Source: Spirochaetaceae bacterium
GTDB lineage: Bacteria > Spirochaetota > Spirochaetia > Treponematales > Breznakiellaceae
DNA: 9,018 nucleotides
Direction of reading: 5' to 3'
Assembly: GCA_031290855.1 (NCBI GenBank)
Contig: JAISLM010000143.1
Location: 1-9,018 of the forward strand
Shown: piece by piece, positions 6,801 through 9,018 of the stretch
Layout: the number at the start of each line of letters is the position of its first letter
Numbering within the stretch: the stretch's first letter is position 1
Made by a program: the position numbers and the translations under genes
Notes under the pieces: model-generated
What the model was told of the DNA's origin: nothing
The model's input: the letters and a program-made list of their open reading frames with translations, nothing else
The model's database searches: none

Positions 6801-7316
6801 TTGTTAAACAAACTGCTTTCTTTTTCGCTGGATCCTTCCGCGAAGCTTGATCTTAACCTGTTGAACTACACCGAATCGTACCTGGAATTTTCGATCAGCC
6901 TTACGTTGAACATCACAAAATTCCTGTCGCTTTCGATGGGAACAAATTCAAAAAACGTGCAGATGTACTGGTATCTGAAGGATCTTCCGTTCTTTAACGA
7001 ATATTCCTCGGACATACCGAGGTCTCCGTCAATCAACGACAACTTCTTTGAAGACCTGATCAATTCTTTCAGGTTTGATAACGAAGAACTGCGTAGGAAT
7101 TCCGGTTTCAAATTGAAGTCTTTCAACTTTTCGACGACGCACCACCTTGGCGACTGGGACGCCAAACTTACGGTATCGATGTCGCCCTGGCGTCCGACAG
7201 GCCAGAACTATCAATTCGACACGCAGGTGTCTTTTGTGATACAATGGCTGCCTATTTCCGAATTAAAAACAGAAGTGGCCTACGACGGCAAAAACGATAT
7301 ATTCTTGAGCAAATGA
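3819..7316 (+). CDS. lptD: LptD/OstA-like outer-membrane assembly protein
   Basis: A protein of 1165 residues with a signal-type N-terminus: basic residues, a hydrophobic run (FILLTIFLFQ, 21-30) and likely cleavage near LYA-QES (48-52). A low-complexity acidic/alanine linker follows, then a SAP-like helical segment (about 96-128), an OstA-type repeat (about 164-235, with ASGGVEYV and FKGDSITINLD), and the LptD hallmark WSLDAGKLWIL to VGEIPVLWVPFFFFPAD (280-320). The remaining 800 residues are rich in Ser, Thr, Tyr and alternating hydrophobics, as in a beta-barrel. LptD inserts LPS at the outer-membrane surface; what this homologue moves depends on whether the host makes LPS. E. coli LptD has 784 residues and two disulfides. 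This one has a single cysteine after the signal region (C106), so no disulfide-linked maturation. The start is GTG 3819 or GTG 3840; the latter gives a tidier signal peptide. Its stop overlaps the DUF58 start. Confidence 0.85.
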   Translation: MKVYAGPVKTAFVRAAVCKPFILLTIFLFQTVAPDFLPWGLSRVQDLYAQESEESAAAAGEDDGGSVPGAALTEEELAAQQEKMQADRIIDLEVKTSTMLELAEWCRELGLSEGGNREELANRIRLHFGLQLPGGSAANQKVVTIETAKTTEYFTVEAVDEEYARLSGGVVLSLKDGEARHRIKAWDIIYNRTRNVLTASGGVEYVKEDGDKKETFKGDSITINLDTWIGSFIDTVSERSIAGSETAYRFAGQVISQTDAETTVLKKARVTNAKTEEPFWSLDAGKLWILPGSDWAMFNATLRVGEIPVLWVPFFFFPADEMVIHPALGTRTREGTFLQTTTYIFGRPDASALKENSISQILGSGEGVERVREGLFLRTTGRKDTSTDTKKFSILADAYTNLGFYVGTEISLPKSGILNDFTLSGGLAFTRTIFEPSTGLKYTPYNVGVDNKDHWDSAYIFGVEVPLRYRLKTAPSFSGKYGSLSLSLPVYSDPFIDHDVLNRSESIDWMEMIIQGAATPDTPDTNVAGLGAYEWSLTVRPQLSTTALSPYISTLSINSISSVYHFAVRTHNTAIPDTVRATSPQRDFYYPDKFTLYSISGGISGTPLTWTSVTSLTEKDKEVPDPLKGFGTLHSPWENEAEAAGSQTGSASFARPFSLYVPALDQTFDMGRSTGLKISWNYSLTPASASELNYSTADWTSPKDIDLSDIRSILTRVSATGNTNITVSDPNNNLFALSGGVTGRAQWQDHPYRDLEAPEYSKEENIDAEKYSDYQNTSWSTSWVHSTTINPLYWAPAWKSTNVKYSLEGKLAESKLVSARGSAPEWDVIYGEWTKEKISRHNLAMNMGVSILDKPQTLQLNTDLPPLTTKFGMNSTINAWISTTNIRTDINEPFSDNIKYMPVYFTETLTFKPGYKLDQVITYSPEYSELTTYNSTLTLGKFSGAYTSSRVKKHILTEDSSGNVTGWAIDQNSEEKLRPVSLKFSFNPSIKKENLLNKLLSFSLDPSAKLDLNLLNYTESYLEFSISLTLNITKFLSLSMGTNSKNVQMYWYLKDLPFFNEYSSDIPRSPSINDNFFEDLINSFRFDNEELRRNSGFKLKSFNFSTTHHLGDWDAKLTVSMSPWRPTGQNYQFDTQVSFVIQWLPISELKTEVAYDGKNDIFLSK

Positions 7317-8515
7317 TGCGCGTAGCAAAGTTCCCCAAACCGCGTCCCATAGGCTTTTTAACGATCTGTACCGCCGTGCTTGCTTTTATCACGGGCGTCA
7401 CGCGCAAGGAACACGTCCTGATCCTTGCCGGAGCCGTGTTCGCGCTATGTCTAGCGTACTGTTTTTTGGCGGTTCTTTTGACATCCACGCTCCACAAGAA
7501 AAAAGCCGCCATGCTGTCCGTGCGGATAAGCCCTGAAAAAGTGACCGCCGGCAGGAACGGAACGCTGCGGCTCTCGCGGCGGACGCGGTTTTTCCAAATG
7601 CCGGCGGTGCTTGTACGCTACAGGCTGGAACTCGCGACAAAAGACGGCAAGAAAATAGAACATATTTTTGACGGCGGCTTTTTCAAAAAAGCCGCCGCCG
7701 CCTTTCCGGCGGCCTGTCGCGGCGCTTACTACGGAGCTTACGACAGCCTTGTCATAAGGGACGTTTTCGGGTTTTTCCGCCACGAGCTGCGTCTGCCCCA
7801 GGGCAGGGCGGAGCGCCTGCTCGTACTGCCGCTTCCGTCGGAAACGCGGCCCGAACCAAGGCTCCTAGCGAGCGGCTCGGAAAGACGGAACGAAACGAGC
7901 CTCCGCAAGACGGACGAGCTCTTGGAACAGCGCCCTTACGTTCCGGGCGACGATCCGCGCCGCATAAACTGGAAGCTGTACTCCCACGCGGGCGAGCTGT
8001 TTGTGCGGCAGGAGGAGCGCGAGCCGCCGCCGCACTCCCAGTTCATTATGATCATCGACACGGAGGCCGACGACGCGCTCTACACGGCGGAACAAGGCGC
8101 GGCGGCGGTAGACTGGCTCTGCTCCGCAGCCCTTTCCGTCCTGCTTGAAAAGACGGCCTGTGGCATCGAGGCCCTGATCGGCTTTAGCGGAAGCGGACTC
8201 AAAAGCGGCAGGGCGGGCGAGCTTCCCGCGCTGCTCGCCCGGCCTTACCGTACCGCGCCGGGCGACGGCTCCCGGCTGCCGTCTCTATCGCCGCTTGCCG
8301 GCCCGCGAAGCGTCCTTGTGATGGCCCTGGCCCGCAGCGCCGGAATACGGGGCGGAAGCCTGCATGACTTTATTTCAAAACGGCAGGCGGCGCAGGCCGT
8401 GCAGATTCTGTTTTTTTACCGAAACGAAGATCAGAAAAACCACGCGGAAGCCTCCGCGATACTTTTTGGCCGCATACCCGGCGTAGAAGCCCGCGCCGAA
8501 CCCTCAGGCGTATAG
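7313..8515 (+). CDS. DUF58 membrane-anchored protein
   Basis: I place the start at ATG 7313, overlapping the lptD stop in an ATGA arrangement; this gives 400 residues. The longer frame from 7244 would overlap lptD by 73 bases and add a basic tail with no support. Two hydrophobic segments lie at about 13-29 and 35-57. The diagnostic DUF58 block is QRPYVPGDDPRRINWKLYSH (207-226), continuing through GELFVRQEE, followed by FIMIIDTEAD (244-253), which looks like the first strand and metal-site start of a von Willebrand A-like fold. An RGAYYGAY...RDVFGFFR segment (136-156) is also typical. DUF58 proteins usually stand next to a MoxR AAA ATPase and a transglutaminase-like protein; neither is in this window. 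The ATGA overlap suggests translational coupling and a possible envelope role. Biochemical function unknown. Confidence 0.85.
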   Translation: MMRVAKFPKPRPIGFLTICTAVLAFITGVTRKEHVLILAGAVFALCLAYCFLAVLLTSTLHKKKAAMLSVRISPEKVTAGRNGTLRLSRRTRFFQMPAVLVRYRLELATKDGKKIEHIFDGGFFKKAAAAFPAACRGAYYGAYDSLVIRDVFGFFRHELRLPQGRAERLLVLPLPSETRPEPRLLASGSERRNETSLRKTDELLEQRPYVPGDDPRRINWKLYSHAGELFVRQEEREPPPHSQFIMIIDTEADDALYTAEQGAAAVDWLCSAALSVLLEKTACGIEALIGFSGSGLKSGRAGELPALLARPYRTAPGDGSRLPSLSPLAGPRSVLVMALARSAGIRGGSLHDFISKRQAAQAVQILFFYRNEDQKNHAEASAILFGRIPGVEARAEPSGV

Positions 8516-8698
8516 TTGTCACCTGTATGACAAGGGCGTTCACGTAGATTTTTAGGAACGGTTCATCGGGAAAAATACAAAGACGAAATTCTATATGGCC
8601 GAACTTCGAGTTTTGCAGCCGGGGTGTTGGTCAGCCAAAACGCGCAAGGGATAGGGACGGAATAACCGCCGCGCCCTTCGATCCGCCGTTCCCTCTCC

Positions 8699-8762
8699 TA
8701 ATTCGTTACCCGGAAACGAATTAAGTCGGGATGGGGTCATACCCCGTCCGGGCGGAAATAAT
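8699..8762 (+). repeat. Two-hairpin element resembling 682-738
   Basis: The first hairpin is TAATTCGTT (8699-8707) with AACGAATTA (8715-8723), a perfect nine-base-pair stem with a seven-base loop. The second is GGATGGGGT (8729-8737) with ACCCCGTCC (8741-8749), nine pairs including one G-T, loop CAT. It is followed by GGGCGGAAATAAT. The order of parts, hairpin one ending in TAAG-CGGG, a G-run/C-run hairpin, then GCG(G)AAATAA, parallels 682-738, though the sequence is diverged. Neither stem has a T run, so it is not a standard intrinsic terminator. Confidence 0.45.
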
Positions 8763-8789
8763 ATGTCTGTGGAAATGGAAACAAAGTCA

Positions 8790-8837
8790 GGACGCGGAAC
8801 TGGGGGGGGGGGGGGGCCGCGGTTCCAAGTTGCGTCC
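8790..8837. repeat. 15-G homopolymer within an inverted repeat
   Basis: An uninterrupted run of 15 G occupies 8802-8816. It is flanked by GGACGC-GGAAC (8790-8800) and GTTCC (8822-8826) plus GCGTCC (8832-8837). These arms pair to give an eleven-base-pair stem with a five-base bulge, the G run lying in the loop. Tracts of this length are prone to slipped-strand mispairing; in Treponema pallidum, poly-G tracts of varying length are known upstream of some tpr genes. Here all three plus-strand frames stop within about 80 bases after the tract, so any effect would be regulatory rather than switching a long reading frame. Confidence 0.8.
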
Positions 8838-8889
8838 CGCGCCGGGCCTTTATCCCGCCGCCGCGCCGCGGCCCCGTCTAGTGTTCATT

Positions 8890-8918
8890 TAGAATAACAA
8901 AAGAAAAAAAATTTGGCA
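8890..8918 (-). promoter_or_regulatory. Possible minus-strand promoter
   Basis: On the minus strand TTGCCA (8913-8918), 17 bases including a T8 run, and TATTCT (8890-8895) form a sigma-70-like arrangement. Transcription would start near 8883 and run leftward into the poly-G/poly-C tract about 65 bases further on. No convincing minus-strand gene follows, so it would make a non-coding or antisense RNA. The stretch is AT-rich between GC-rich flanks, so chance similarity is quite possible. Confidence 0.25.
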
Positions 8919-8937
8919 AGCTCTTTTGGCGGCGGCG

Positions 8938-8954
8938 GCCCGCCTATGGCGGGC
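8938..8954. repeat. Short GC-rich stem-loop
   Basis: GCCCGCC (8938-8944) pairs perfectly with GGCGGGC (8948-8954) across a TAT loop. No T run follows on either strand. It lies between the A8 run and the longer stem-loop at 8979-9001. Role unknown. Confidence 0.5.
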
Positions 8955-8978
8955 AGTCAGCGATGCGCGGCGGCGGAA

Positions 8979-9001
8979 GACAAACCGCCACGCGGTTTGT
9001 C
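8979..9001. repeat. Perfect 10-bp palindromic stem-loop
   Basis: GACAAACCGC (8979-8988) and GCGGTTTGTC (8992-9001) are perfect reverse complements separated by CAC. It is followed by CAAAAC rather than a T run, so it is not a typical intrinsic terminator in the plus direction. In the minus direction the AAGACAA context also lacks a downstream T run. It could be a regulator-binding palindrome, a REP-like repeat or the 5' structure of a transcript leaving the window. Confidence 0.55.
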
Positions 9002-9018
9002 CAAAACATTGTGCGCGT

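Larger units (their letters stand above)
8516..9018. other. Gene-free, hairpin-rich 3' region
   Basis: No convincing gene is visible. The contents are a small hairpin TTGTCA/TGACAA (8516-8521 with 8528-8533) just behind the DUF58 stop, a two-hairpin element (8699-8749), a 15-G run in an inverted repeat (8790-8837), an A8 run (8904-8911), and two perfect short stem-loops near the end. Short open frames cross the region on both strands but lack starts or family resemblance. Whatever gene follows lies outside the window. Confidence 0.5.

Noticed and set aside
7244..7312. Upstream ATG as start of the DUF58 protein
   Set aside because: It would overlap lptD by 73 bases and add a basic segment ahead of the membrane anchors; the ATGA overlap at 7313 is the more natural start.
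8516..8533. TTGTCA/TGACAA hairpin as terminator of the lptD-DUF58 unit
   Set aside because: Only six pairs and no T run, so it does not meet the usual form of an intrinsic terminator.
8591..8740. 49-codon minus-strand frame with ATG in a hairpin loop
   Set aside because: The start codon lies in the loop of the 8729-8749 hairpin, with no clear ribosome-binding site or known relatives.
8763..8897. 44-codon plus-strand frame through the G tract
   Set aside because: Weak ribosome-binding site, no family resemblance, and the G tract codes only for glycine; treated as part of the poly-G observation rather than a gene.

Overview
The window is bacterial and Gram-negative in character. A signal-peptide-bearing LptD/OstA-type outer-membrane protein of 1165 residues implies an outer membrane. 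My best guess is a spirochaete of the Treponema type, from the very long cysteine-poor LptD homologue, the stand-alone NOL1/NOP2/Sun-type methyltransferase, frequent ATA isoleucine codons and moderately high GC. This is an inference from gene style, not a proven assignment.

Layout. Bases 1-316 hold no convincing gene. They contain one copy of a short dispersed repeat (85-110) and a terminator-like hairpin (258-294) behind a minus-strand tRNA-Pro(GGG) at 317-390, which has its own promoter at 454-482. Bases 483-867 are gene-free and contain two tandem copies of a hairpin repeat (575-635 and 656-715, 81-base period); the second copy runs into another copy of the dispersed repeat (713-738). A good promoter (868-896) precedes tRNA-Ala(CGC) at 909-981. 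Only ten bases later a two-gene ABC exporter begins: an ATPase (992-1831) and an ABC-2 permease (1844-2560). Convergent to it on the minus strand is a compact RNA m5C methyltransferase (2572-3336, GTG start).

From 3431 the plus strand carries a transposase remnant, only the N-terminal part of an IS4-like transposase. It ends one base before the GTG start of the large lptD-like gene (3819-7316). The lptD stop overlaps by four bases the start of a DUF58 membrane-anchored protein (7313-8515), so these two are probably translationally coupled. The last 500 bases (8516-9018) hold no convincing gene. They are rich in hairpins and contain an uninterrupted run of 15 G inside an inverted repeat.

How the genes relate. 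The exporter pair is a self-contained unit, possibly transcribed from the tRNA-Ala promoter. The lptD-like and DUF58 genes form an envelope-related pair. I see no defence system, CRISPR array or intact mobile element. The most unusual signals are non-coding or architectural: the poly-G tract in its inverted repeat, the two-hairpin repeat family at both ends of the window, the near-zero spacing between tRNA-Ala and the ATPase, and a SAP-like segment in the periplasmic part of the LptD homologue.
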